A stretch of 48,234 nt of DNA, taken from NCBI RefSeq assembly GCF_050315115.1, contig NZ_JBNPOJ010000013.1, positions 1 through 48,234 of the forward strand. Direction: 5' to 3'. This DNA is from Peptoniphilus_A sp022767005. GTDB taxonomy: Bacteria; Bacillota; Clostridia; Tissierellales; Peptoniphilaceae. This document shows, piece by piece, positions 40,562 to 48,234 of the stretch (position 1 is its first letter; every line of letters begins with the position of its first letter). The translations under genes and the position numbers were made by a program. The notes below the pieces were generated by a model that ran no database searches, had not been told where the DNA came from, and saw only the letters and a program-made list of their open reading frames with translations.

Positions 40562-42637
40562 ATGATTGCAACTATTGCCAGTAGAACTCTAGGCAGGAGT
40601 CGTTTTTTATACGATGATGTGCTTAGAGACTGCGATGTAAATAAATTAAAATACAAAATTGAAGAACTATCTGGCGTTAAATCTTGTAAGATTTCTCCTC
40701 TCGCAAATTCAATTACGGTAAATTATGAAGAAAAATATTTGCCGAAAATTGCAAAGTTTATTTTAGAATTTAATTTAGAAGATCTAAAAGATTTTGAAAT
40801 TGATGATGTAGATTTTGTACCTCAAGAGGATAGAGAACTTTTCCACATTCTTCGAGATGCTATGTATAGGAGAATTTTCTTTGCGCATATTTTGCCAATG
40901 CCTCTTAGACCAATTGGAATTTTAATAAAGGCGATACCTTATATTAAAGCTGGGTTAAGAAGTATAAGAAATAGAAAATTAGACGTGGCAATTTTAGATG
41001 CAACAGCTATTGGAATTTCTATACTTGACGGAGAATTTGGAGACGCAGGAAATATTATGTTTCTACTTGGACTTGGTGAAGAGTTAGAAGAATATACTTT
41101 AAAAAAATCAAAGGAAGATCTTGCTCAATCATTAAAGTTAAATGTAGAAAAAGTTTTTGTAGTTGATGGCGACAAAAAATATTTAAAAAAATTAGAAGAA
41201 GTAAATATTTCCGAAGTCGTAGAAGTGAATATGGGCTCTACTATACCTGTTGACGGTGAAATAGTTAAGGGTTTTGGCATGGTAAATGAATCTTCACTTA
41301 CTGGAGAATCCCTTGCAGTGAAAAAAACTGAAGGAAAAACTGTATTTGCAGGTACAGTCTTAGAAGAGGGAGCAATTCTCGTTAAAACTACTAAAAAATA
41401 CGATGAGTCGAGAATAAATCACATAATTGAATTAATTGGAGAGAGTGAAAAAAATAAATCTCTTGCAGAGAAAAAGGCAGAGTCTATAGCTGATTCAATT
41501 GTAAAATACTCATTTTTAGGAGCAGGAATAACTTATTTATTAACGAGAAATTTCATCAAAGCAAAATCCTTTTTGATGGTAGATTTTTCATGTGCATTAA
41601 AACTTACAATACCAATTGCAACTATGAAGGCAATTTCATCTGCATCAGAAAGAGAAATTCTTGTAAAGGGCGGAAGGTATTTAGAAAAACTTGCTCAAGC
41701 GGATTCAATTATTTTTGATAAGACGGGAACTCTCACAAAGTCAGAGCCAAAAGTTGAAAAGGTAATTGCATTTTACGACAATGACGAAGATGAATGTTTA
41801 AGGATAGCAGCTTGTCTTGAAGAACATTTTCCACATTCAATAGCTAATGCAGTGGTAAAAGCCGCAAAAGAAAAAAATTTGAATCACGAAGAAATGCATT
41901 CAAAGCCTGAGTATATTGTGGCACATGGAATAAAATCAAAAATTGGCGACAAAGAAGCTCTAATTGGTTCAGCTCATTTTATTTTAGAAGATGAGAAAAT
42001 AAAAATTGATGAAGAGCAAAGAAACAAAATTGATGAACTAAAAGAAGATTATTCCCTATTGTATCTTGCTTTTGATGAAAAATTAATTGCAGTAATTTGC
42101 ATAGATGACCCAATTCGTGAAGACGCAAAATATACAATTGATTCTCTTAGAAAACTTGGATTTACAAGAATTGCAATGCTAACAGGAGATGCAGAAAATT
42201 CTGCAAGAGCTGTTGCGGAAAAACTAGACCTTGATTATTATAAAGCCCAAGTCTTGCCAGAGGATAAAAAAGAATATGTAGATAGTGAAAAAGAAAGTGG
42301 AAGAACAGTTGTCATGATTGGCGACGGAATTAATGATTCCATTGCACTTTCATCTGCAGATGTTGGCATTTCAATGCACGAAGGAGCAGATATTGCAAAG
42401 GAAATTGCAGATATATCAATAAAATCAGACTCCCTAAAAGAACTTATTGATGTAATAAAAATTGCAAAGGAATTGGAAAAAAGAGTCCACAGAAGTTACA
42501 GGAATATTGTGTCCTTTAACGGAGCCCTAATTGCACTTGGAGTAACAGGATATTTGACAAATACAAACTCAGCTTTTCTTCACAACGCATCCACAGTTGC
42601 CATTGCTGGAAGAAATATGAGGGAATATAGAGTTTAA
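40562..42637 (+). CDS. P1B-type heavy-metal ATPase lacking the CPC motif
   Basis: A 691-residue pump. TGES lies in the actuator domain, and the phosphorylation motif DKTGTLT has Asp386. The HP dipeptide is in EEHFPHSIANAV and the hinge is GDGINDS. The N-terminal 70 residues fold like an HMA domain but have no CxxC. The membrane metal motif is DFSCALKLTIP (341-351): one Cys (344) and no Pro-Cys, unlike copper or zinc exporters with CPC. The transported ion is therefore uncertain. Members with SCALK-like motifs have been associated with manganese or iron export, which I cannot confirm. Confidence 0.88.
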   Translation: MIATIASRTLGRSRFLYDDVLRDCDVNKLKYKIEELSGVKSCKISPLANSITVNYEEKYLPKIAKFILEFNLEDLKDFEIDDVDFVPQEDRELFHILRDAMYRRIFFAHILPMPLRPIGILIKAIPYIKAGLRSIRNRKLDVAILDATAIGISILDGEFGDAGNIMFLLGLGEELEEYTLKKSKEDLAQSLKLNVEKVFVVDGDKKYLKKLEEVNISEVVEVNMGSTIPVDGEIVKGFGMVNESSLTGESLAVKKTEGKTVFAGTVLEEGAILVKTTKKYDESRINHIIELIGESEKNKSLAEKKAESIADSIVKYSFLGAGITYLLTRNFIKAKSFLMVDFSCALKLTIPIATMKAISSASEREILVKGGRYLEKLAQADSIIFDKTGTLTKSEPKVEKVIAFYDNDEDECLRIAACLEEHFPHSIANAVVKAAKEKNLNHEEMHSKPEYIVAHGIKSKIGDKEALIGSAHFILEDEKIKIDEEQRNKIDELKEDYSLLYLAFDEKLIAVICIDDPIREDAKYTIDSLRKLGFTRIAMLTGDAENSARAVAEKLDLDYYKAQVLPEDKKEYVDSEKESGRTVVMIGDGINDSIALSSADVGISMHEGADIAKEIADISIKSDSLKELIDVIKIAKELEKRVHRSYRNIVSFNGALIALGVTGYLTNTNSAFLHNASTVAIAGRNMREYRV

Positions 42638-42650
42638 ATTTTAAATTAAA

Positions 42651-42679
42651 AAATAAGGCCAGCTTAGGCTTTATTTTTT
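42651..42679 (+). terminator. Terminator of the P-type ATPase operon
   Basis: AAATAAGGCC (42651-42660) pairs with GGCTTTATTT (42667-42676, one mismatch) and ends in Ts. Confidence 0.8.
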
Positions 42680-42713
42680 TACTTTAGATTTAGTAAATCA
42701 AAAAATTTAATAA

Positions 42714-42734
42714 AAAAAAGAACCCGAAGGTTCT
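42714..42734 (-). terminator. Terminator of the DUF4364 gene
   Basis: On the minus strand AGAACC, a TTCG tetraloop and GGTTCT are followed by eight Ts (arms at plus 42719-42724 and 42729-42734). The stem overlaps the stop codon. Confidence 0.9.
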
Positions 42735-43254
42735 AATTCTTATCTTTTGTCAATAATTTTAATATTTCAGAATAAATATTTTCTGCATTCTTTTTAAAGT
42801 TTGCAGATATTTTTTTTGCCATTAATAAATCGGCTACTTCGATTTTTAAATCTAAGACATCAATTTCATCGTCTTTAATATTTAGATGGGCATAACTTGT
42901 GCCCTTTTCTTCATAAATTTCTGATGTTATTGAATTTTGAAGTAGCAATTCATGGCGATATTTTTTCATTTTTTCGTCTAAAAACTTTATATTTTCCTTT
43001 GGAATTTTCTCGTAAAAAATATTTAGAGTCTTAACGCCATCATCAGATAGATAATATTTTTTATCTCCATCAAAGAGGACTAAGCCCGTTGATTCCAATT
43101 CCTTTAAATACTGTTTGAAGTAAAAGTAATTAAAGAGTTCAATATCTAATACAAAATAGCTAAGGTCATTTTCCTTTAGTTTGTGGTTGAAGTTATCTAT
43201 TATGTATAGAATTAATAATTTATTTAATGCAAGTTCAAAAGAACTTTTTTTCAT
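42733..43254 (-). CDS. DUF4364 family protein, probable winged-helix regulator
   Basis: A 173-residue protein. The N-terminal 80 residues (NKLLILYIIDNFNHKLKEND, then LKELESTGLVLFDGDKKYYL) look like a winged-helix DNA-binding domain, as described for DUF4364 proteins of clostridia. The rest is helical with a small beta segment. The target is unknown. The start is the ATG at 43254 behind AGAAGGTGA. Confidence 0.8.
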   Translation of the reverse strand: MKKSSFELALNKLLILYIIDNFNHKLKENDLSYFVLDIELFNYFYFKQYLKELESTGLVLFDGDKKYYLSDDGVKTLNIFYEKIPKENIKFLDEKMKKYRHELLLQNSITSEIYEEKGTSYAHLNIKDDEIDVLDLKIEVADLLMAKKISANFKKNAENIYSEILKLLTKDKN

Positions 43255-43272
43255 AAAATCACCTTCTCTTAA

Positions 43273-43336
43273 ATTATACCAGAGATATTGCGATAATGGC
43301 AATTAAAGATGAATTTTTGCCATTTTTTGATATAAT
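43273..43336. promoter_or_regulatory. Divergent promoters for DUF4364 protein and HPRT
   Basis: Minus strand: TTGCCA (plus 43297-43302), an 18-bp spacer and TATAAT (plus 43273-43278). Plus strand: an extended -10 TGATATAAT ending at 43336, with a poor -35. Confidence 0.6.
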
Positions 43337-43351
43337 GTAAGTGGAGGAATT

Positions 43352-43879
43352 ATGGAAAGACAAATATTATTTTCTCGCGAAGAGATAAGAGAAAAAGTAA
43401 AAAGCCTTGGCAAAAAAATTAGTGCCGACTTCGATGACGATTTCGTAGTCATTTCTCTTTTGAGAGGAAGCTTTATTTTTGCGGCAGATTTAGTTAGAGA
43501 GATTGATAAATTAGTTGAAATAGATTTTCTAACAACTTCAAGTTATGGACATAGTGAAAGTTATAGCGGAGAAGTGAGGTTTTTGACAGATTTACGCACA
43601 AATATTGAGAACAGAAATGTTTTAGTTGTAGACGATATTTTAGACACTGGCAACACTCTTTACGCAGTGAAAGAAAAACTTTTGACTTACAATCCAAAGA
43701 GTTTAAAGACTTGCGTGCTTTTAGATAAGCCTTCAAGACGAGAAGCAGATGTGAGTGCTGACTATGTTGGTTTTGAAATAGAAGATATTTTTATAGTTGG
43801 TTATGGTTTAAACTATGGCGATTATTATAGAAATGTGCCATATATCTATACTTATAAGGAAAAAAATGAGAAATTTTAA
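43352..43879 (+). CDS. hpt: Hypoxanthine phosphoribosyltransferase
   Basis: Purine salvage enzyme making IMP or GMP from hypoxanthine or guanine and PRPP. The 175 residues include the SLLRGSFIFAADLVR loop, the SSYGHS flexible loop segment, the PRPP motif VLVVDDILDTGNTL and the purine-binding tail DYVGFEIEDIFIVGYGLNYG. The ribosome site is GGAGG. Its end overlaps the CPBP gene by 14 bp. Confidence 0.95.
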   Translation: MERQILFSREEIREKVKSLGKKISADFDDDFVVISLLRGSFIFAADLVREIDKLVEIDFLTTSSYGHSESYSGEVRFLTDLRTNIENRNVLVVDDILDTGNTLYAVKEKLLTYNPKSLKTCVLLDKPSRREADVSADYVGFEIEDIFIVGYGLNYGDYYRNVPYIYTYKEKNEKF

Positions 43880-44780
43880 AAAGAAAAATCTAAATGTCAT
43901 GAGCGTCAACACATTGACTCTAGTGCTGGCAATTATTTTCTTAACAGTTGGTTTTAACATTCAGGAAAAACTTAGCTTTTGGGGTACATTTATTACGGAA
44001 ATTTTTATAATTTTACTTCTTGCAATTTTAATTTCTTCTACGGGAGATATTAGAGAAGTTTTAAAAATTAAAAAAATTTCTTTTGAAAGCATTTTAAAGA
44101 CAATTTTACTTGTAATTTTGGCATACCCTGTCATTCTTCTATTAAATGGAATTTTTTTGTCGCTTTTATCAAATTTTATTGAGTACAAAAATTTTCCTAT
44201 GGAGATAATGTTACAAAATGTCCCAATTTTTAATTATTTAATATTTATGTGTCTTGTGCCGGCGATTTGCGAAGAAGTTTTCTTCAGAGGTACCCTTACA
44301 AATGCTTATAATGTCTATGGCGAGAGGTTTGCCATAATTGTATCAGCTTTAGTTTTTGCACTATTTCACTTTGACATACAAAATTTTATTGCGCCTTTCT
44401 TGTTGGGACTTTTGTTTTCAAGTTTAATTGAAGTTACAGGCTCAATTATTCCTGCAATATTGGCTCACTTTGTCAATAATGTAATTGCAGTTTTGACTGC
44501 TAGATATGTCAACGAAAGGCTTTTTGAATTTTTGAGAAAGACGAAGTTATCTCGCGAGATTGGTTCTCTTGAGCTTTTAATAATTATTATATTAATTGTA
44601 ATTTCAATTTTTTCAGTAATTTTAATTAGGTATATTTTAAAAAGTTTAAAAGAAGAAAATAATAAGGACAAAGAAATAAAAATTAGATATAGAGATGTGG
44701 AAGGCATTGATTTATTTAACTTTGTGCCAATAATTGCCCTTGTTATTTTGTATTTCATCTATCACTACATTGTTTTTTAG
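43866..44780 (+). CDS. CPBP-family intramembrane protease
   Basis: A 304-residue protein with about eight helices. The CPBP (type II CAAX protease-like) motifs are EEVFFRGTL (Glu pair), FALFHFD (His) and AHFVNN (His, Asn). The substrate is unknown; members process prenylated or membrane peptides and some give bacteriocin immunity. The ATG at 43866 follows AAGGA and overlaps hpt. A second possible start is ATG at 43899. Confidence 0.85.
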   Translation: MRNFKKKNLNVMSVNTLTLVLAIIFLTVGFNIQEKLSFWGTFITEIFIILLLAILISSTGDIREVLKIKKISFESILKTILLVILAYPVILLLNGIFLSLLSNFIEYKNFPMEIMLQNVPIFNYLIFMCLVPAICEEVFFRGTLTNAYNVYGERFAIIVSALVFALFHFDIQNFIAPFLLGLLFSSLIEVTGSIIPAILAHFVNNVIAVLTARYVNERLFEFLRKTKLSREIGSLELLIIIILIVISIFSVILIRYILKSLKEENNKDKEIKIRYRDVEGIDLFNFVPIIALVILYFIYHYIVF

Positions 44781-44790
44781 GAGGTAGGAA

Positions 44791-45528
44791 ATGGATAAGA
44801 TAAAAGAAGCAGCTAATTTAATTTTAAAGTCAAAAAAAGTTTTCGCACTAACTGGTGCTGGCATTTCTACTGACTCAGGCATCCCTGACTTTAGATCTTC
44901 CACAGGGTATTATTCAAAGATGGATCCAACCCTTGCACTTTCAAAGGACAGACTGTTAAACCATCCAGAAATTTTTTATAAGGAAGGTTACAAAATTTTG
45001 GAAGATTTAAATGACCAAGAACCAAATGGCGGTCATAAAGCTCTTGCAAAATTAGAAGAATTAGGATATTTATCAGGGATTATCACGCAAAATATAGACA
45101 ACCTTCACGCAAAGGCTGGTTCAAAAAATATTTACGAAGTTCATGGCGAAACTCGTGGCACACATTGCATGAATTGTGGCAAGGAATATCCCTTTGCAGT
45201 GATGCGTGAAAAAGTGGAAAAAGGAGAAATACCACCTAAATGCGACAAATGCGGCGGAACAATTAGACCAAATGTAGTTATGTTTGGCGACATGATGCCC
45301 GACGATTTTGAAAGGGGAGCGAGGGAGCTTGACGACACTGACACTCTAATAGTAGTTGGTTCATCCCTTACAGTTTCTCCAGTAAATTTTTTGCCAAACT
45401 ATGTTGACCACTTGATTATAATAAATAATGATCCAACGCCTATGGATCACAGAGCAGATGTAGTCATCCACGAAAATTCTACAATTGTTTTACAAGAAAT
45501 TTTAAAGGAGATTGAAAGCAGAAGATGA
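44791..45528 (+). CDS. cobB: NAD-dependent protein deacetylase, sirtuin
   Basis: A 245-residue Sir2 enzyme removing acyl groups from lysines with NAD+. Motifs: GAGISTDSGIPDFRS (NAD site), TQNIDNLHAKAG, the catalytic His in EVHGE, and the zinc cysteines CMNC and CDKC. The C-terminal VVGSSLTVSPVN completes the site. The ribosome site is AGGAGG and its stop overlaps the next start. Confidence 0.95.
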   Translation: MDKIKEAANLILKSKKVFALTGAGISTDSGIPDFRSSTGYYSKMDPTLALSKDRLLNHPEIFYKEGYKILEDLNDQEPNGGHKALAKLEELGYLSGIITQNIDNLHAKAGSKNIYEVHGETRGTHCMNCGKEYPFAVMREKVEKGEIPPKCDKCGGTIRPNVVMFGDMMPDDFERGARELDDTDTLIVVGSSLTVSPVNFLPNYVDHLIIINNDPTPMDHRADVVIHENSTIVLQEILKEIESRR

Positions 45529-46250
45529 TGTACGAAGATTTCGCATATTTTTACGACAAACTCATGTACGATCTTGACTATGAAAAAATCTATAAATTTA
45601 TTAAAGAGGTTCTAGGGAAAAAGTCTCTAGAACCTATGTTAGTTTTAGAAATGGCTTGTGGAACAGGTGCCCTTACAGAGAAGATTACAAGGGATTATAA
45701 GGTTCACGCCTTTGATTTATCTGAAGATATGCTTAGCGTATGTGAAAATAAAATAAGAAATAAAAATTTAAAATTATTTAAACAAAATATGGCGGGGTTT
45801 TCTGCACCTTCAAATTATGATGCAATATTTTCCGTTGGCGACAGTTTAAATTATGTAACTGATGAAAAAGATTTTGAATCTGCCTTAAAATCTAGCTACC
45901 AACACTTAAATGAAGATGGAATTTTTATTTTTGACTTAAACACAGAATACAAATTTAAAAATATTCCGCCAGTTACAGTGGACGAAGTGGATGATGTCCT
46001 ATACATTTGGGAAAATATTTACGATGACGGAAAAAAATTAAATACCTATGGAGTTAATTTTTTTAGAAATATAAAGGACAATGATTATAAAAGATTTTAC
46101 GAGGAGCATTTTGAGAGAGCCTACGACTTATCTTTTGTAAAAAACTTATTAGAAGAAATTGGATTTTGTGAAATAGAAGTTTATGACGACTACGAATTTA
46201 AAGATGTGAAGGAGACAACTTCAAGATACACAATTATTGCAAGGAGGTAA
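45525..46250 (+). CDS. SAM-dependent methyltransferase, class I
   Basis: A 241-residue Rossmann methyltransferase. It opens MMYEDFAYFYDKLMYDLDYE, motif I is VLEMACGTGALT (near residue 42), and the acidic strand HAFDLSEDML and FSVGDSLNYV follow. The substrate is unknown. Homologues in clostridia are often encoded beside general housekeeping genes, as here between sirtuin and Hsp33. ATG codons at 45525 and 45528 are both possible. Confidence 0.88.
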   Translation: MMYEDFAYFYDKLMYDLDYEKIYKFIKEVLGKKSLEPMLVLEMACGTGALTEKITRDYKVHAFDLSEDMLSVCENKIRNKNLKLFKQNMAGFSAPSNYDAIFSVGDSLNYVTDEKDFESALKSSYQHLNEDGIFIFDLNTEYKFKNIPPVTVDEVDDVLYIWENIYDDGKKLNTYGVNFFRNIKDNDYKRFYEEHFERAYDLSFVKNLLEEIGFCEIEVYDDYEFKDVKETTSRYTIIARR

Positions 46251-46251
46251 T

Positions 46252-47172
46252 ATGGGATATATTTTAAGAGCAATTGACGAAACTGAAACAATAAAAATTT
46301 CTGCTGCCATAACTACTGATGTGGTAGAAGAGGCAACTAAAATTCATAAATTATCAAAGACTACAAGTGCTGCACTAGGTAGAGTTTTAACTGCGGCATC
46401 AATTATTGGTTCTTGGCAAAAAAATGAAAAGGACTCAATAACTCTTTCTATTAATGGCGATGGACCTGCGGGAAGAATTGTCGCAACTTGTAAAAACGAC
46501 GGCTTCGTAAAGGGTTATGTTACAAATCCAACAGTAGATCTTCCAATAAGGGAAAGCGACGGCAAGATAGACGTGTCTGGAATTGTAGGCAAGGGGAATT
46601 TAACTCTTGTCATGGATACTGGAATGAAAAAACCTTATACGGGAACAGTAAACTTAACTACGGGAGAGATTGCCGAAGACCTTGCAGTTTATTTTCTTCA
46701 ATCTGACCAAGTTCCATCTGCAGTTGGTCTTGGAGTATTAGTTGACGTAGACTATTCAATAAAAGCTGCAGGCGGATTTATTATTCAGTTAATGCCCGAT
46801 GCAACTGAGGAGCAAATTTCAAAACTAGAGGAAAATTTAAAAAATCTTCCAAGTGTTACTTCAATTTTAGATGAATATCACGACGCAGAAAAATTAATTG
46901 AAATTTTAATGAAAGACATAAATTTTAAAATTCTTGAAAAGAGAGAAATCACTTATAAATGTAATTGCTCTCGAGAAAAAGTTGAAGACGCAATTATATC
47001 TGTTGGTCCAAAAGAAATTGAAGAGATTTTGCGCGAAGACAAAAAAGCTGAAGTTAGCTGTTATTTTTGCGACAAAGTTTATAATTTTGATGAAAGTGAT
47101 TTAGAGAGAATGTTAAAAAAAGCCAAGGACATAAATAAAAATCGCGATGTAATTATTCAAGATAATTTTTAA
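46252..47172 (+). CDS. hslO: Redox-regulated chaperone Hsp33
   Basis: A 306-residue holdase activated by oxidation. The N-terminal domain (YILRAIDETETIKISAAITT), the central GRVLTAASI and GVGLGVLVDVDYSIKAAGGF type segments, and the C-terminal zinc site CNC...CYFC are present. The last four cysteines release zinc on oxidative unfolding. The AAGGAGG site overlaps the end of the methyltransferase gene, so the ATG at 46252 is clear. Confidence 0.95.
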   Translation: MGYILRAIDETETIKISAAITTDVVEEATKIHKLSKTTSAALGRVLTAASIIGSWQKNEKDSITLSINGDGPAGRIVATCKNDGFVKGYVTNPTVDLPIRESDGKIDVSGIVGKGNLTLVMDTGMKKPYTGTVNLTTGEIAEDLAVYFLQSDQVPSAVGLGVLVDVDYSIKAAGGFIIQLMPDATEEQISKLEENLKNLPSVTSILDEYHDAEKLIEILMKDINFKILEKREITYKCNCSREKVEDAIISVGPKEIEEILREDKKAEVSCYFCDKVYNFDESDLERMLKKAKDINKNRDVIIQDNF

Positions 47173-47198
47173 TGCCAATGTGCAAATTTTTACTTTAA

Positions 47199-47333
47199 AA
47201 TATAAAAATCTTAGCTAGTCTTAATAGATTTTTAATTATAGATAAAGTAGAAGCTTATCCTATTGGAACTTTTAAAATGGGGATAAATAGCTTAGAAGTT
47301 ACAAAGACAGAAGAAGGACTTTTCAAAGTCTAA
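47199..47333 (+). pseudogene. Possible 3' remnant of a protein gene
   Basis: A 44-codon frame without a start codon ends at the TAA at 47331. Its last part reads IDKVEAYPIGTFKMGINSLE and continues to GLFKV, protein-like in composition for this genome. It has no ribosome site. It may be the tail of a deleted gene next to the restriction-modification locus, or chance. Confidence 0.35.
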
Positions 47334-47356
47334 TCAGTAAAGTGAGGTAGAAGAGG

Positions 47357-48181
47357 ATGTCAGATTTAACAAAGGAGAACAAGGAAACAATACAGAGAGT
47401 AGAACTTCATAGAAAAATTTGGGCAATCGCCGATGACGTTCGTGGGGCAGTAGACGGATGGGATTTCAAACAATATATACTAGGAATTTTATTTTATAGA
47501 TTTATTTCCGAAAATATTACTGAATTTTTTAATTCTGCCGAGCACGAAGCTGGGGACTTAGACTTTGATTATGCCGAAATTTCTGATGAAGAAGCAGAGT
47601 GCGATTTTAGACCAAATACTGTTGAAGATAAAGGTTTTTTTATATTGCCCAGCCAATTATTTAAAAATGTTGTTAAAACTGCTAGAGATAACGAAAATTT
47701 AAATACAGATTTAGCTAATATATTTAAATCAATTGAAGGCAGTGCAGTAGGCTTTGCATCAGAAGATGATATCAAAGGCTTGTTTGAAGATGTAGATACA
47801 ACAAGTAATCGTCTAGGAGGAACAGTAGCAGAAAAAAATAAAAGACTAGCGGATATATTGACAGGCATAGCAGAAATAAATTTTGGCAACTTTCAAGATA
47901 ATGATATAGACGCCTTTGGAGATGCCTATGAGTATTTGATTTCAAATTATGCCAGCAACGCAGGTAAATCCGGCGGCGAGTTCTTCACTCCACAAACAGT
48001 ATCAAAACTTTTGGCAAGGCTCGTAATGGATGGAAAAACAAACATTAATAAAGTATACGACCCTACTTGCGGGTTTCGTGTCATAATAGTGATAGAGGCA
48101 AATAGTTATGTAAATATAAGGAGTTCAAGACTTCTACCAAAGTTTAAAACTCAAAAAATAAATAGTTGGTGTGCTGCTTAG
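47357..48181 (+). pseudogene. hsdM: Type I restriction-modification methyltransferase HsdM, disrupted
   Basis: Residues 1-239 are the N-terminal part of HsdM. They comprise the helical HsdM_N domain (LHRKIWAIADDVRGAVDGWD, then FKQYILGILFYRFISENI) and the start of the N6-adenine methyltransferase domain (SGGEFFTPQTVSKLLARLVM). The frame reaches VYDPTCG of SAM motif I (DPTCGSG) and then switches at about 48073 to unrelated residues FRVIIVIEANSY, ending at a TAG at 48181. HsdM normally has about 500 residues, and the NPPF catalytic motif is missing. The rest may lie beyond the window after an insertion. The ribosome site (GAGGTAGAAGAGG) is normal. Confidence 0.88.
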
Positions 48182-48234
48182 AGTATCCATTTTAATAATG
48201 AATATTGTAAATAGCATACCAATAGAACTAAAGA
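48074..48234. mobile_element. Foreign sequence inserted in hsdM, left end only
   Basis: From about 48074 the sequence no longer continues HsdM. It begins TTTCGTGTCATAATAG and has no long frame on the plus strand. On the minus strand two frames stay open into the window edge, one ending at 48178 and one near 48138, which could be the 3' end of an inward-reading gene such as a transposase. Neither terminal repeats nor a target duplication can be tested without the other end. Confidence 0.5.

Noticed and set aside
1..48234. CRISPR arrays, rRNA or tRNA genes, replication origin, prophage
   Set aside because: I found no spaced identical repeats, no cloverleaf or rRNA-like stretch, no DnaA-box cluster and no phage structural genes.

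Overview
The window is a compact, AT-rich, Gram-positive-type chromosome segment with short intergenic gaps, many 1 to 14 bp gene overlaps and strong GGAGG-type ribosome binding sites. The gene set suggests an anaerobic member of the Firmicutes: tryptophanase, class I fructose-bisphosphate aldolase, a CoA-disulfide reductase fused to sulfur-transfer domains, lipoproteins and a DUF4364 regulator. My best guess is an indole-positive Tissierellia (Peptoniphilus-like) organism. That is inference; there is no rRNA in the window to confirm it.

Layout. 1-3011 (minus strand): start of a sodium-symporter-type transporter, tryptophanase with a long structured leader carrying a tandem motif, and class I aldolase. 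3098-6257: RNase H, dCMP deaminase, MscL, patatin and a CoA-type NUDIX hydrolase. 6618-8956: a secreted YabE-like G5/3D cell-wall protein behind an operator-rich promoter, a membrane protein and a glutaredoxin. 9063-15571: a probable operon of a coiled-coil protein, an alpha/beta hydrolase, a membrane-anchored MurF-like ligase, Ddl, RNase R and SmpB. 15798-18541: an ArsR-type repressor and a four-domain sulfur-transfer reductase, bounded by two copies of one 21-bp terminator-like repeat. 18956-19946: a YhfC-type protease and a DUF3887 lipoprotein. 20004-25442: a TetR regulator divergent from an ABC exporter whose permease carries a very long heptad-repeat extracytoplasmic domain.

25472-32218: a LysR regulator divergent from a six-gene catabolic operon made of a beta-hydroxyacid dehydrogenase, an RraA-like aldolase, the tripartite tricarboxylate transporter proteins TctC/B/A and a metal-dependent amidohydrolase. 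Its substrate is unknown to me, and it is one candidate for an undescribed pathway. 32247-33417: an unidentified structured RNA or terminator element ahead of a stand-alone GcvT-like protein. 33488-40103: the phosphate system PstSCAB-PhoU-PhoPR behind an array of 11-bp-periodic PhoP-type boxes. Its PstS is circularly permuted: the half that normally lies at the C-terminus comes first. This is the most striking observation in the window.

40255-42637: a DUF6110-type small protein and a P1B-type ATPase without the CPC motif. 42733-47172: DUF4364 protein (minus), HPRT, a CPBP protease, sirtuin, a methyltransferase and Hsp33. 47199-48234: a gene remnant and a type I restriction-modification hsdM broken exactly at its SAM-binding motif by foreign sequence that runs off the window.

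The genes fall into independent modules, each with a visible promoter or terminator. The clearest local regulatory circuits are ArsR with its operator, TetR with the ABC exporter, LysR with the TTT operon, and PhoPR with pst.
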